Source of the DNA: JARRNE01 sp963824085
Lineage (GTDB): Bacteria > Pseudomonadota > Gammaproteobacteria > Chromatiales > Chromatiaceae
Assembly: GCA_963824085.1 (NCBI GenBank)
Contig: CAWGNT010000021.1
Coordinates: forward strand, 127,198-191,197
DNA: 64,000 nucleotides
Direction of reading: 5' to 3'
Numbering within the stretch: the stretch's first letter is position 1; every line of letters starts with the position of its first letter. Below, piece after piece: positions 1 to 9,439 of this stretch. Position numbers and translations under genes: made by a program. The notes beneath the pieces were generated by a model. It made no database searches. It was not told the origin of the DNA and worked only from the letters and a program-made list of their open reading frames with translations.

Positions 1-203
1 CCACCAAGCTCGGCAAGGATACGCGCCTCAAGCCCCACGAGGAGCGAACGCTCGAGTATGAGATCCCGGCGAAAGGGGTTGTGCTGGTGCGGGGCGAGCT
101 CTATTACAACCTGCTCTGGCCCCAGCTCGCCAAGAAGTTCGCGCAGCTCCCGGAGTCGCTCAGGACCCCGGTGCTGATCGCAGAGGCGGAGCGGCAGATC
201 TAA
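1..203 (+). CDS. C-terminal fragment of an unidentified protein (5' end outside window)
   Basis: An open frame enters from the left edge (codons from base 3) and stops with TAA at 201-203, giving 66 visible residues. The text runs from TKLGKDTRLKPHEER to LRTPVLIAEAERQI and contains the stretch GELYYNLLWPQL. No catalytic motif, haem site or membrane segment is visible in this part. A sequence of this kind (alternating hydrophobic strands, DTRLKP turn) would fit a beta-sandwich domain such as those at the end of some multihaem cytochromes, but that is a weak impression from memory. The stop codon is followed at once by a good intrinsic terminator, so this is the last gene of its transcription unit. 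Coding potential is clear; function is not assigned. Confidence 0.6.
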   Translation, partial: TKLGKDTRLKPHEERTLEYEIPAKGVVLVRGELYYNLLWPQLAKKFAQLPESLRTPVLIAEAERQI

Positions 204-235
204 GGACTTCCGCTATTTAAGCGCTTCGGGACGAC

Positions 236-270
236 GGGCGCTGCCGGGCATCCTGCAGCGCCCTTTTCTT
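236..270 (+). terminator. Rho-independent terminator after the left-edge gene
   Basis: A perfect 9-bp stem, GGGCGCTGC (236-244) and GCAGCGCCC (255-263), encloses a 10-base loop and is followed by TTTTCTT (264-270). It lies 32 bases after the TAA of the preceding plus-strand gene, the expected place and orientation. It is the clearest intrinsic terminator in the window. Confidence 0.88.
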
Positions 271-459
271 CGTCCTTGCGGATGATGATCTTTGTGCTCG
301 GACGGGCCGAGGGCCGCCTTGCATTGGTTCTGAAGGCGTGACGGCAGCGACGCACCCCTCTGGTCCAGAACCGAAAACACCGAGTGAGGTCGGTATACAA
401 GCGGAAGTTGTCTCTCAGCTCGCCGGGTGGGGCACCGAGGAAGCCCGGGCGAGATGTTC

Positions 460-738
460 TCACTCGGTCTTCTTCGTCTTGCCGAGGCCGGCGATGGGAA
501 CGACCTGGGCGCTCTGCGGCTCGTCGGCGTAGTAGGGCCGCTCCCCGCCCCGGCCCTGCGAGTCGGCGAGCTCGTTCTCCCGCGCCGCGATCAGCGACAG
601 GCAGTGGCGCACATCCTCGATCGTCGGCTCGGACAAGGGATGCCTCATCCCCGGGGGCGGCGTTACATCGCGAATGATCGCGGAGAGCGTCTTTCGCATC
701 GCTATGAGAATCTGCTGCTCTTTCGTCAAGTCTGGCAT
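460..738 (-). CDS. Small conserved protein of unknown function
   Basis: This 92-residue protein begins MPDLTKEQQILIAMRKTL. I chose the ATG at 738 because GGGGAG lies 6 bases upstream on the minus strand; an upstream in-frame ATG at 771 has no comparable site. The protein is mainly helical: an N-terminal amphipathic helix, then TPPPGMRHPLSEPTIEDVRH, then a helix with LSLIAAREN, then a polar tail with GERPYYADEPQ and GLGKTKKTE. There is no signal peptide, membrane segment or known motif. It sits downstream of ligA in the same orientation, separated by 335 bases, so it may have its own promoter. I remember similar short proteins in sulfur-oxidising gammaproteobacteria, but that is unverified, and I assign no function. 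Confidence 0.7.
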   Translation of the reverse strand: MPDLTKEQQILIAMRKTLSAIIRDVTPPPGMRHPLSEPTIEDVRHCLSLIAARENELADSQGRGGERPYYADEPQSAQVVPIAGLGKTKKTE

Positions 739-1073
739 CGGTACTCCCCAGAGTCGCGTTGAGGCCTGCACACGGTCACGATCGATGATGGCCCGTCTGG
801 CAGGGCGCTCGAATTGGGTCTCGGTATCATAAACCTCAATATCTACACGCCCGACGCGGCCTGTTCACTTCTCCGCCCGCGTGGCCGCGATGCGGTCCGC
901 GGTGATATCGGCAGCACAGACGTCGCCGTCGAGCCGACGGGACCCAATCAGGGGGTCCGTCGACGGGCGTAACGCCGCCCCGGGAAACGAACGGACCCGT
1001 TGAGGACCGGGCGTCGTTCGAACGTGGGGGCGATCCCAAGCGTAATCGAGTCTGAGCGGAACGAAGCGCGCAG
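739..1073. other. Intergenic gap without a recognisable gene
   Basis: This gap lies between the small unknown gene and the 3' end of ligA, both on the minus strand. A minus-strand TATGAT (828-833) could serve as a -10 element for the small gene, but no good -35 stands at the right distance. A 10-bp palindrome CGTTCGAACG lies near 1017. I see no RNA gene and no open frame with convincing codon use. Confidence 0.4.
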
Positions 1074-3083
1074 TCAGCCACCGTGCAAGAAGACAGCGAG
1101 GTTCTCCTCGGTCACGACTTTTACCCCCAGCTCCTGCGCCTTGGCGAGCTTGGAGCCGGAGTCCTCTCCGGCTAGCAAGTAGTCGGTTTTTGCCGAAACG
1201 CTCCCCGTCACCTTGGCGCCAGCCGCCTGGAGATCCTGCTTGATCGCGTCCCTCGGCCGGCTCAGCGTACCGGTGATGACAAACGTCTTTCCCGCCAACG
1301 GCCGTCTGTCCGCAGGACGCTCTTGGAGCGCCGGCCAAGTCACGCCCGCCGCCTGCAGTCGGTCGATGATCTCGCGATTATGGGGTTGGCGGAAGAACGC
1401 ATGGATTTGGGCGGCAACCACCGGACCGACGTCGCGCACCTGGACCAGCTCGTCCTCGGTCGCCTGCGCGACTGCCTCGAGAGTACCGAAGTGCGACGCG
1501 AGTGCTCCAGCGGTAGCCTCGCCGACCTCGCGGATGCCCAGTGCGTAGAGGAAGCGGGACAGCGTCGTCTCGCGGCTGCGTGCGAGTGCCTCGATAAGGT
1601 TGGCGGAGGACTTCTGTCCCATGCGATCGAGGCCGGCCAGCGCCTCCGGGTCCAGCCCGTAGAGATCCGCAGGACTGGCGACCAGGCCCCGCTCCACCAG
1701 CTGATCCACCAGCTTGTCACCCAGTCCTTCGATGTCCATCGCGCGGCGAGAGGCAAAGTGCTTGATTGTCTCCTTGCGCTGGGCGGGGCAGAATAGCCCG
1801 CCGGTGCAACGGCTCGCCGCCTCCCCCTCGCTACGCATTACGTCGGATCCGCAGATCGGGCAGCGGAGGGGCATCACAAACTCTCGCGCGTCGGGCGGGC
1901 GACGCTCCCTGACGACACCCATCACCTGAGGGATCACGTCCCCGGCACGCCGTACGATGACCGTATCACCGATGCGGACGTCCTTGCGGCGGATCTCGTC
2001 CTCGTTGTGCAGGGTAGCGTTGGTGACGGTCACCCCCGCAACCTGCACCGGCTCCAGGCGAGCGACTGGTGTCAGTGCTCCTGTACGGCCCACCTGGACG
2101 TGGATGTCAAGCACTCGGGTCAGCTCTTCCTCAGGCGGGAACTTGTACGCAATCGCCCATCGGGGTGCGCGGGATACGAATCCCAAGGCATCCTGCTCGG
2201 CCAAAGAGTCCAGCTTGAATACGACTCCATCGATGTCGTATGCGAGCCGATCGCGTCTCTCTCCGATCTCCTTGTGGTAGGTGATGCAGGCATCCACCCC
2301 TTCCAGGACAAGCAGCTCGGGCGAGACGCGCAGCCCCCAGCCCTTGAGAAGGGCGAGACTGGCACTCTGGGTATCCGCGAGCCGCCCCCCCTCGACAACT
2401 CCGAACCCGTAGCAGAACATCTCCAGCGGCCGCTCCGCCGTGACCCTCGGGTCCAGCTGGCGCAGACTGCCAGCGGCAGCGTTGCGCGGATTGGCAAAGG
2501 TCTTGCCCCCCTCCGCCAGTGCCCTGGCGTTAATGGCCTCGAAACCCGCCCGCGGCAAAAAGACCTCGCCGCGCACTTCCAACAACGCTGGCCACTCACC
2601 TCCCTGCAGGCGCAGAGGAATCGAGCGGATGGTGCGCACCTGCAGCGTAACGTCTTCGCCGCGGCGCCCGTCGCCACGTGTCGCCCCCTGGCGCAAAACC
2701 CCGCGCTCGTAGATGAGACTGATCGCCAACCCATCGAGCTTCGGCTCCCCCACGTAGGTCGCCGTATCGCGTCCGAGACGCTCTCGCACGCGGCGATCGA
2801 AGGCCCGCATCTCCTCCTCGCTGAGGGCGTTCTCGAGAGACAGCATAGGGAGCCGGTGCTCGACCTCGGCGAATACATCGAGGGGCTGCGCCCCCACGCG
2901 CTGGGTCGGCGAATCCGGGGTAATGAGCTCGGGATGCTCCGCCTCCAGCTCCTGCAGCTGGCGCAGCAGGCGGTCATATTCGGCGTCCGGGATCTCCGGG
3001 TCGTCGAGGACGTAGTAGCGGTAATTGTGGTGGTCGATCGCCCGCCGCAGGCTCTCGGCGCGGGCCGCGGGCTCGCCAATCAA
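1074..3083 (-). CDS. ligA: NAD-dependent DNA ligase LigA
   Basis: LigA seals nicks in double-stranded DNA during replication and repair, using NAD+ to adenylate itself. At 669 residues it is the usual length. The adenylation motif KLDG is at 115-118 (K115 is the nucleophile), followed by the family's nucleotide-binding blocks and GRTGALTPVA at the start of the OB fold (about 332-341). Four cysteines (408, 411, 426, 432) form the zinc site. Helix-hairpin-helix repeats cover about 470-570, and a BRCT domain ends the protein (starting near RPLAGKTFVITGTLSR). Its ATG overlaps the zipA stop by four bases (ATGA), so it is translationally coupled to zipA. The order smc-zipA-ligA is a common gammaproteobacterial arrangement. 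Confidence 0.97.
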   Translation of the reverse strand: MIGEPAARAESLRRAIDHHNYRYYVLDDPEIPDAEYDRLLRQLQELEAEHPELITPDSPTQRVGAQPLDVFAEVEHRLPMLSLENALSEEEMRAFDRRVRERLGRDTATYVGEPKLDGLAISLIYERGVLRQGATRGDGRRGEDVTLQVRTIRSIPLRLQGGEWPALLEVRGEVFLPRAGFEAINARALAEGGKTFANPRNAAAGSLRQLDPRVTAERPLEMFCYGFGVVEGGRLADTQSASLALLKGWGLRVSPELLVLEGVDACITYHKEIGERRDRLAYDIDGVVFKLDSLAEQDALGFVSRAPRWAIAYKFPPEEELTRVLDIHVQVGRTGALTPVARLEPVQVAGVTVTNATLHNEDEIRRKDVRIGDTVIVRRAGDVIPQVMGVVRERRPPDAREFVMPLRCPICGSDVMRSEGEAASRCTGGLFCPAQRKETIKHFASRRAMDIEGLGDKLVDQLVERGLVASPADLYGLDPEALAGLDRMGQKSSANLIEALARSRETTLSRFLYALGIREVGEATAGALASHFGTLEAVAQATEDELVQVRDVGPVVAAQIHAFFRQPHNREIIDRLQAAGVTWPALQERPADRRPLAGKTFVITGTLSRPRDAIKQDLQAAGAKVTGSVSAKTDYLLAGEDSGSKLAKAQELGVKVVTEENLAVFLHGG

Positions 3084-3823
3084 GCCTGCTCCCTCAACCC
3101 GGAGCGCGCGCCGGTGAGTGCCAGCACGCGCTGGCGCAGACGGTTCTCGACCTCGGATGACAGGCGATGGCGACGATCATCCAGGACCACGCCTCCGAGC
3201 TCGTGGGCGAGATCTCTCGCGGTCTCCAGCATCTCGTCCAGGACTTGAGGATCTTCCGGCGCACCCGCGATCTCCGTAAACAGCGACAAGCCGGGGGACT
3301 CGAACTCTGCCATCGCGCCAAAGGGGAAGGTCCCCGGCTTCACCAGGTTCGCCATGCTGAAGATGAGGTCGCCATCGGAGGCAGAACCCCGACGGCGGTG
3401 AAAGATGTCCATTTCCCCCGGCTCGAGCCTGCAGCGTCCGGCGGCGCGGACGATCGCCGGCCCGTTGAAGCGCGCCCCCGCCGCTGCCACGACGCTAAGC
3501 TGTAAGACCAGAGGCTGCGGCGGCGTCTCCTCCCCGGCGGAAGGCTCGTCCGAAGCGGGCTGATGGGCGGTAACGGACGCACCGATCGGCCGAAACAGCA
3601 CATCGTCATCTATGTCCCCTTCGTCGTCGTCCATCTCGTCCTCGTCGAGCCCCCTTTGTTGACTCAAGGTCCCCAGCCGCGGCTCTCGCTTGTCGTCGAG
3701 CGCGTCGTTCTCGAAGAATTCTTCCTCCGCTTGCGCTTCACGCCTTCGCTCCCAGAAATACTGGCCGGCGAGCAGCGCGACACCGCAGACGATCAGGATG
3801 AGACGGAGGGTATCGGCGTCCAT
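3080..3823 (-). CDS. zipA: Cell division protein ZipA
   Basis: ZipA anchors FtsZ to the inner membrane at the division site and is typical of gammaproteobacteria. The 247-residue protein has an N-terminal membrane anchor (about residues 5-22, LRLILIVCGVALLAGQYFW) with a very short periplasmic tip. A charged basic segment and a strongly acidic linker follow (about 60-76, with DEDEMDDDEGDIDDDV). The C-terminal FtsZ-binding domain starts near residue 103 (PLVLQLSVVAAAG) and contains the GEMDIFHR and LFSMANLVKPG-type blocks. It is shorter than E. coli ZipA (about 330 residues) because the Pro/Gln linker is compact. It lies between smc and ligA and overlaps ligA by four bases. Confidence 0.95.
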   Translation of the reverse strand: MDADTLRLILIVCGVALLAGQYFWERRREAQAEEEFFENDALDDKREPRLGTLSQQRGLDEDEMDDDEGDIDDDVLFRPIGASVTAHQPASDEPSAGEETPPQPLVLQLSVVAAAGARFNGPAIVRAAGRCRLEPGEMDIFHRRRGSASDGDLIFSMANLVKPGTFPFGAMAEFESPGLSLFTEIAGAPEDPQVLDEMLETARDLAHELGGVVLDDRRHRLSSEVENRLRQRVLALTGARSGLREQA

Positions 3824-3893
3824 TCGCTCTCTCGCTGGCTAGACGGGGAGTTCTTGGTATGGGGCGAGTATATCAACCGCTTATCGGCACGTC

Positions 3894-6800
3894 TCAGGAC
3901 ACTGCGGCCAGACGCGCGGCCTCGTCCACGTCCACCGACACGAGTCGGGACACGCCAGGCTCGTGCATGGTCACGCCCAACAGGTGATCCGCGATCTCCA
4001 TTGTCACCTTGTTGTGCGTGATGAATATGAACTGCACCTGGTTCGACAGCGAACGCACCAGCTCGCAGAAACGCCCGACGTTTGCATCATCCAAGGGTGC
4101 GTCTACCTCATCGAGCATACAGAAGGGCGCGGGATTGAGCTGGAAGATCGCAAAGACCAGGGCCACCGCGGTGAGAGCCTTCTCGCCGCCCGAGAGCAAG
4201 TGGATACTGGAATTGCGCTTACCGGGCGGGCGCGCCATGACCGAGACGCCAGTCTCGAGTAGGTCCTCCCCGGTGAGCTCGAGGTAGGCGTGCCCGCCGC
4301 CGAACAGGCGCGGAAAGAGCTGCTGCAGGCCGTGGTTGACCTGATCATAGGTCTCCTTGAATCGGCTGCGGGTCTCGCGATCGATGCGGCGGATGGCCTG
4401 CTCCAAGGTGTCGAGCGCACGCGTGATGTCCCCGTGCTGGGCGTCCAGATACTGCTTGCGCTCTGACTGCTCCTGGAACTCTTCGATGGCCGCCAGATTG
4501 ATGTTGCCGAGGCGCTGAATACGTGCCGAGACCTGTTCCAGGCGTTGCTGCCACGCGGACTCGCTGGCACCGCCCTCCAGGCTCGCGAGCAGCTGGGTGG
4601 GACTGCTGTCCGCTTCGTCAAGCTGTTCCTCCAGCGTCCGTCGCCGTACGATGAGCTCCTGGCGGGCGAGCCGTTGCTCGGCCACGCCGGCCTGCCGCTC
4701 CCGCACCTCCTGCTCGACCCGGTGGCGCTCCTGCTCCATCTGCCGCACCTTTACATCGAGCTCCTCCATCTGCCCGCGTGCAGCGCCCAGCTCCTCTTCG
4801 ACCTCCAGCCGCAAGGCAAGCTGCTCTTCGAGCCCGGACTCCTGATCCGCCAAAGGGACGAGAACGTCGGCAAGCTCCTGGCGCAGCGCCTCACTGCGCT
4901 CGACGAGCTGCGCACGCTGATCCCTCGCCCGGTCGAGGTTGCGGAGCGTCGCCTCCCGACTCACCCGCTGGGTCTCGATGCTGACCTTGAGAGTGTGGGT
5001 TTGCTCCCTCCACGCCCGCTCCGCTTGCCGCGCTTGAGCCACCTCTTCGCGCAGTGCCTCTCGACGCACCGCCAGGGTCTCCCGGCGGCCGGCCAGGGTT
5101 TCGATCGCCTCCAGAGAGTCATGCAAACGCTCCCTCGCCTCCTCGCTCTCGGCGACAACCGCATCCAAGCGCTCCATCAGCTCGGCCCGCTCGGCCGCCA
5201 GCGTACGGCGCCGCTCGTTCTGGTGGTCGAGTCGAGCCTGTCGCGCGGCCAGGTCCGCCCGAACGGCGGCGAGGGCCTTGTTGATCTGGGCCGACTCCGC
5301 TGCTAGGCGGTCGCGCTCGCCTTCGAGCTGGCTGCGAGCCTCACGGAGGCGTTCCTGCTCGTCTTCGAGCCCTTGAACGGTCTCGGCGAGCGCGTCGAGG
5401 CGCTGATCCAGGACCTTGAGCTCTTTCGCCCGAGCGAGCACACCGCCCAGGGAGTCGTTCGTATCGGGGATGCGCAGCCAGTTCGGTCCGACCTGTGCGC
5501 CAGATCGCGTGACCCAAACCTCTCCCAGCCCCAGCATCGATCGTGTGCGAAGAGCTTCGCTCAGGCTCTTCGCGATTCGACAATGGCCGATCAGGCCGCG
5601 CAGCGGCCACGGACAACTCACGACATCGAGGAGACTGTCGGACGGCGTGTTTGCCCCTGCCTCCGAAACCGTCGTGTCGAACAACGCGAGGCCCGCGGTT
5701 GAATCCGCCCCGATAGGAAGACGGTCCGTGCAGACAGCCCGCAGGTGGTCGGCCAGCACGACCTCCACCGCACGTTCCCAGCCCTCTTCCGCGCGGACAT
5801 GGTCGGCGAGACGCGATGCCTCGGCAAGACCCTGTTGGCGCAGCCACTCCGACAGGGCCTCATCGACATCGCGCAGGGCCGCTTCCTGCAAGGCGACCAG
5901 TGAGGCCCTGCGCCCCCCCGCCGCCTGCAGGTCGGAACGGGCTCGATTGAGCTCCTCACTGGCGAGGCGCAGCGCCTTCTCCTGTCCAACGAAGGCGGCG
6001 CCGACCCGCTCCCGTTCTTCGTCCAAGGATGCCAGCTGCTCATCAAGCACGCGCTCGCGCTCGTGCCGGATCTCGATCTCGCTTTCGAGCTCGGCGGTGT
6101 CGAGGCGCGCGATCTCATCCTCTACTCGGGCCAGACGCTGACGGTCTTGGCCCAGACGCTGCTCGAGGTGGTTGATGCGGGCGCGCTCCACCTGTGCCTG
6201 TTGGGCGGGCTCCGCGGCCCGCCGGTTGAGGTCATCCCATTCCGTCTCCCAAGTTTCCAGACTCGCCTCCGCGGCGGTCACACCTTGGGCGGCATCCTGA
6301 AGGTTCGAATCGGCGGTCCGCAGCGCGGGTTCGGTCTCAGCCAAGGCCCGGTCGCACTCGGAAAGGGTCTGCTCGTCCAGTGCGAGATGATCCTGAATCT
6401 CTGCAAGCTCTCGCGCCAATCGGGCCAGCTCGGTCTCCTGCCGCGCCCGGCTCTCCCGGGTGAACCGAATACTTTGCTCGATTCGGGCGATCTCCGCACC
6501 AATGGCATAGTAGCGGCCTTGCACCTCATTGAAGTGGTCGGACGCCTGGACGTACGCGTCCCGCGTGCCCTCGATCGCCGCCTCCAAATGGCGCTGGCGG
6601 GCGACGGCACCTTCCAGCGCCACCTCGTGAGCTCGGAGCCTTTCGTCGCCTTCACCGAGCTCACGCTCCAGTGACCGCCACCGCAAGGCCTTGAGCTCGG
6701 CGTCCAGGCGGCGCTCATCGGCGCGGAGCTGCTTGTACTTCTCTGCCGTGGCGGCTTGACGCTCCAGGTGCAGCAGCTGCTTTTCCACCTCGTCCCGCAC

Positions 6801-7388
6801 GTCGTTCAGGCGCTCCAGGTTATCCCGGGTGCTGCGCATGCGCCCCTCAGTCTCGCGCCGCCGCTCCTTGTACTTGGAAATGCCTGCCGCCTCTTCGAGG
6901 AAGAGCCGCAGGTCCTCGGGCCTCGCCTCGATGAGGCGTGAGATCATGCCCTGCTCGATGATGGCGTAGCTGCGCGGGCCAAGCCCGGTGCCGAGGAAGA
7001 GGTCCTGAATGTCGCGCCGCCGGCAGCGGGCGCCGTTGAGGAAATAGCTGGACTGGCCGTCGCGCGCCACCTGGCGCTTCACGGAGATCTGGTTGTACTT
7101 GGCGTATTCACCGCCGGCACTGCCGTCGCTGTTATCGAAGATGAGCTCGATGCCGGCCATCCCGACCGGCTTGCGGCCGGTTGAGCCGTTGAAAATCACG
7201 TCGGCCATGGACTCGCCGCGCAGCATCTTGGCCGAGCTCTCGCCCATGACCCAGCGTACGGCGTCGATGATATTGGACTTGCCGCAGCCGTTGGGACCGA
7301 CAACGCCCACCAAGCTGCTCGGGAAAGGCACGGACGTCGGATCGACGAAAGACTTGAAGCCCGCGAGCTTGATCCTCTCCAGTTTCAT
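3894..7388 (-). CDS. smc: Chromosome segregation ATPase SMC
   Basis: SMC is the core of the bacterial condensin-like complex with ScpA/ScpB and organises and segregates the chromosome. I place the start at the ATG at 7388 (MKLERIKLAGFKSF), the standard family N-terminus. An open frame continues 85 codons upstream, but that stretch is low-complexity and is translated from a dispersed repeat. The protein is 1164 residues, normal for SMC. Walker A GPNGCGKS is at 31-38, a long coiled coil follows, the hinge lies at about 505-650, a second coiled coil returns, and the C-terminal head has the signature LSGGEKALTA and Walker B FCMLDEVDAPLDD. It leads the smc-zipA-ligA unit, with a 70-base gap before zipA. 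Confidence 0.97.
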   Translation of the reverse strand: MKLERIKLAGFKSFVDPTSVPFPSSLVGVVGPNGCGKSNIIDAVRWVMGESSAKMLRGESMADVIFNGSTGRKPVGMAGIELIFDNSDGSAGGEYAKYNQISVKRQVARDGQSSYFLNGARCRRRDIQDLFLGTGLGPRSYAIIEQGMISRLIEARPEDLRLFLEEAAGISKYKERRRETEGRMRSTRDNLERLNDVRDEVEKQLLHLERQAATAEKYKQLRADERRLDAELKALRWRSLERELGEGDERLRAHEVALEGAVARQRHLEAAIEGTRDAYVQASDHFNEVQGRYYAIGAEIARIEQSIRFTRESRARQETELARLARELAEIQDHLALDEQTLSECDRALAETEPALRTADSNLQDAAQGVTAAEASLETWETEWDDLNRRAAEPAQQAQVERARINHLEQRLGQDRQRLARVEDEIARLDTAELESEIEIRHERERVLDEQLASLDEERERVGAAFVGQEKALRLASEELNRARSDLQAAGGRRASLVALQEAALRDVDEALSEWLRQQGLAEASRLADHVRAEEGWERAVEVVLADHLRAVCTDRLPIGADSTAGLALFDTTVSEAGANTPSDSLLDVVSCPWPLRGLIGHCRIAKSLSEALRTRSMLGLGEVWVTRSGAQVGPNWLRIPDTNDSLGGVLARAKELKVLDQRLDALAETVQGLEDEQERLREARSQLEGERDRLAAESAQINKALAAVRADLAARQARLDHQNERRRTLAAERAELMERLDAVVAESEEARERLHDSLEAIETLAGRRETLAVRREALREEVAQARQAERAWREQTHTLKVSIETQRVSREATLRNLDRARDQRAQLVERSEALRQELADVLVPLADQESGLEEQLALRLEVEEELGAARGQMEELDVKVRQMEQERHRVEQEVRERQAGVAEQRLARQELIVRRRTLEEQLDEADSSPTQLLASLEGGASESAWQQRLEQVSARIQRLGNINLAAIEEFQEQSERKQYLDAQHGDITRALDTLEQAIRRIDRETRSRFKETYDQVNHGLQQLFPRLFGGGHAYLELTGEDLLETGVSVMARPPGKRNSSIHLLSGGEKALTAVALVFAIFQLNPAPFCMLDEVDAPLDDANVGRFCELVRSLSNQVQFIFITHNKVTMEIADHLLGVTMHEPGVSRLVSVDVDEAARLAAVS

Positions 7389-7492
7389 CCATGGAAGATT
7401 ACGGAAGCACCCTTCCGCATACAAGCGTCCGCACTTCCCGAGATGAGCGGCGCCCCGCATCCGCTCTCCTGTGGGCACAGAAGATCGTAGGA

Positions 7493-7570
7493 GGGGCACG
7501 CCACGCTTTGCCCATCCTAGCTTCTGTCCTCTGACCTCTGGCTTCTGATGGGTACGCCGCGCTTTGCCTA
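7493..7570. repeat. Compound dispersed repeat, copy 1
   Basis: The order is: a GGGCACGCCACGCTTTGCCC unit, then a TTCTGTCCTCTGACCTCTGG unit, then a second ATGGGTACGCCGCGCTTTGCC unit. The outer units hold an inverted GGGCA/TGCCC core, as in REP-like elements. The same three-part arrangement recurs at 9440-9540. It occupies the divergent intergenic region between smc and queF (7389-7694) and explains the spurious N-terminal extension of smc. Confidence 0.75.
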
Positions 7571-7694
7571 TGTGCCGTGCTCGCAATGTCTCCCCGCCGA
7601 CATGCCGCGCCGCTGCGAGTGGTAGACTTCGGCCATTGCGCATTGCGTCGACGCGACGACGTCGCGGAACGAGCGTGCTATGTGAGTGAGTTCC

Positions 7695-8084
7695 ATGCCG
7701 AGCGCACCCAGCAAGACACTGGAAACCTTCCCCAACCCCGAACCAGGGCGCGACTACACGATCCGGGTTCGCGTGCCGGAGTTCACGTGCCTGTGCCCCA
7801 AGACCGGGCAGCCGGACTTTGCGGAGCTGACGCTGGAGTATGTACCGGAGCGGCTATGCGTCGAGCTCAAGTCGCTGAAGATGTACGTGTGGTCATACCG
7901 CGATGAAGGCGCCTTTCACGAGGCCGTCACTAACCGCATACTCAGCGATATCGTGAAGGCGATTCAGCCAAGGTTCATGCGCCTCACCGCAGAGTTCAAT
8001 GTGCGCGGCGGGATCTATACGACGGTGGTGGCGGAGCACCGGGCATCCGGGTGGGAACCGCCGTCCCTGGTAACGCTTCCCTGA
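7695..8084 (+). CDS. queF: NADPH-dependent 7-cyano-7-deazaguanine reductase QueF
   Basis: QueF reduces preQ0 to preQ1 in queuosine biosynthesis in the cytoplasm. The 129-residue protein is the short (type I, YkvM-like) form. The catalytic cysteine is C34 in LCPKTGQPDF, and D41 fits the general acid. The QueF signature ELKSLKMY lies at 57-64, and the substrate-binding FHEAVTN at 74-80. I prefer the ATG at 695 of this kilobase (7695); a GTG nine bases upstream is possible. It is followed after 16 bases by the sugar kinase gene in the same direction. No other queuosine genes are in view. Confidence 0.95.
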   Translation: MPSAPSKTLETFPNPEPGRDYTIRVRVPEFTCLCPKTGQPDFAELTLEYVPERLCVELKSLKMYVWSYRDEGAFHEAVTNRILSDIVKAIQPRFMRLTAEFNVRGGIYTTVVAEHRASGWEPPSLVTLP

Positions 8085-8100
8085 TCAGCCCTTTGGCCGC

Positions 8101-9390
8101 GTGACCGATCCCTGCTTTGTCGGTGTCGATCTCGGCACGTCTGGCTGCCGCGCTGTCGCGATCGACGGCGAGAAGAAGATGGTCGCCTGGGCGCGACACC
8201 CCCTGCCGCCCCCAATCTTGTCTGCCGGAGGCGGCAGCGAGCAGTCACCCGAAATCTGGTGGACGGGTGTCGTCGCGCTCCTTCGGGAACTTAGCGGGCG
8301 TCTAAACCGCCATCGGGTTGCGGCCTTGTGCATCGATGGTACCTCAGCCACGCTGCTCCTGTGCGCGGCCGACGGCTCACCGCTCGCACCCGCGCTCATG
8401 TATAACGACAGCCGCGCTGCCGCCGAAGCAGCCCTGATCGCCTCTGCCGCACCCAACGACAGCCCGGCCCGCGGCGCCAGCTCGAGCCTCGCTAAGCTCC
8501 TCTATCTCCGGGGTCGTTTGGACCCGCCGCCAGGAGCCGTCGCCGTCCATCAGGCGGATTGGATCCTCGGTCGGCTGACCGGCCGCTTCGGCATCAGCGA
8601 CTGGAACAACAGCCTAAAGCTCGGCTACGACCCACTGATTCAACGCTGGCCCGATTGGCTGGGCGAGATGGATCTGACGCCAGTGCGCCTACCACAGGTA
8701 GTTGCGCCGGGAACGCCGATCGGTCCCGTACATCCGAGCGCGAGTGCGCAAACCGGGCTTGGGACCGAGACCCTGGTGGTGTCCGGAACTACCGACAGCA
8801 CAGCGGCAGTCATCGCCGCTGGGGCGAAGGCGCCAGGCGACGCGGTTACTTCGCTCGGAAGCACATTGGTGGTAAAGGTCCTCGGCGAGACCCCGGTGCG
8901 CGCCCCGGAGTACGGCGTATACAGCCATAGGCTAAAGGACATCTGGCTGATCGGCGGCGCCTCGAACAGCGGCGGCGCCGTGCTGCGCCAGCTATTCAGC
9001 GATGAGCAGATCCGGCGCCTGACGCAAGAGCTCAGACCGGACGAGACTACAGGACTGGATTACTACCCCCTACCCGTTACCGGTGAGCGCTTCCCCGTCA
9101 ATGACCCCGGACTCGCGCCCCGCTTGGAACCGCGGCCGGACGATGATCGCCTGTACTTCCAGGGCCTGTTAGAGGGGATGGCCCGCATTGAGGCCGCCGG
9201 CTACCACCGCCTGCAGGCGCTTGGCGCGCCGTCACCGAAATCCGTGGTCACGATTGGCGGCGGCGCAGAGAATTCCGGCTGGACACACATTCGGGAACGG
9301 ATGCTGGGAATCCCGGTGCAACCGGCGGCGGCTGCGGAGGCGGCACTCGGTACCGCTCTCCTCGCCCTCGACGGGTACCGCGCGAGATGA
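8101..9390 (+). CDS. FGGY-family carbohydrate kinase, possibly D-ribulose kinase
   Basis: This 429-residue cytosolic sugar kinase starts with GTG at 8101. The phosphate-1 motif VGVDLGTSG is at about 7-15, the sugar-binding region is in the first half, and the adenosine-side motif SGTTDSTAAVIAAGA with TSLGSTLVVKV follows near 222-260. A C-terminal GGGAENSGWT block fits the adenine-binding end of the family. It is shorter than classical xylulokinase (about 480-500). In overall text it resembles the cyanobacterial and plant XK-1 group, reported to phosphorylate D-ribulose; that substrate is inferred. It is 16 bases downstream of queF, with no clear pathway link. Its 3' flank is a dispersed repeat. 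Confidence 0.85.
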   Translation: MTDPCFVGVDLGTSGCRAVAIDGEKKMVAWARHPLPPPILSAGGGSEQSPEIWWTGVVALLRELSGRLNRHRVAALCIDGTSATLLLCAADGSPLAPALMYNDSRAAAEAALIASAAPNDSPARGASSSLAKLLYLRGRLDPPPGAVAVHQADWILGRLTGRFGISDWNNSLKLGYDPLIQRWPDWLGEMDLTPVRLPQVVAPGTPIGPVHPSASAQTGLGTETLVVSGTTDSTAAVIAAGAKAPGDAVTSLGSTLVVKVLGETPVRAPEYGVYSHRLKDIWLIGGASNSGGAVLRQLFSDEQIRRLTQELRPDETTGLDYYPLPVTGERFPVNDPGLAPRLEPRPDDDRLYFQGLLEGMARIEAAGYHRLQALGAPSPKSVVTIGGGAENSGWTHIRERMLGIPVQPAAAAEAALGTALLALDGYRAR

Positions 9391-9439
9391 GGTCCTTGCC
9401 GGCGGAATTTGACAGGAAGCGAGCGCTGCGGCAAAGAAC

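Noticed and set aside
2007..3248. Long plus-strand open frame opposite ligA (413 codons)
   Set aside because: It is antisense to a clear ligA and results from high GC at third positions. The same holds for the long antisense frames opposite prsT, prsR, smc and the LysM gene.
7389..7643. N-terminal extension of SMC by 85 codons
   Set aside because: The added text is translated from a dispersed repeat and the family N-terminus MKLERIKLAGFKSF starts at 7388.
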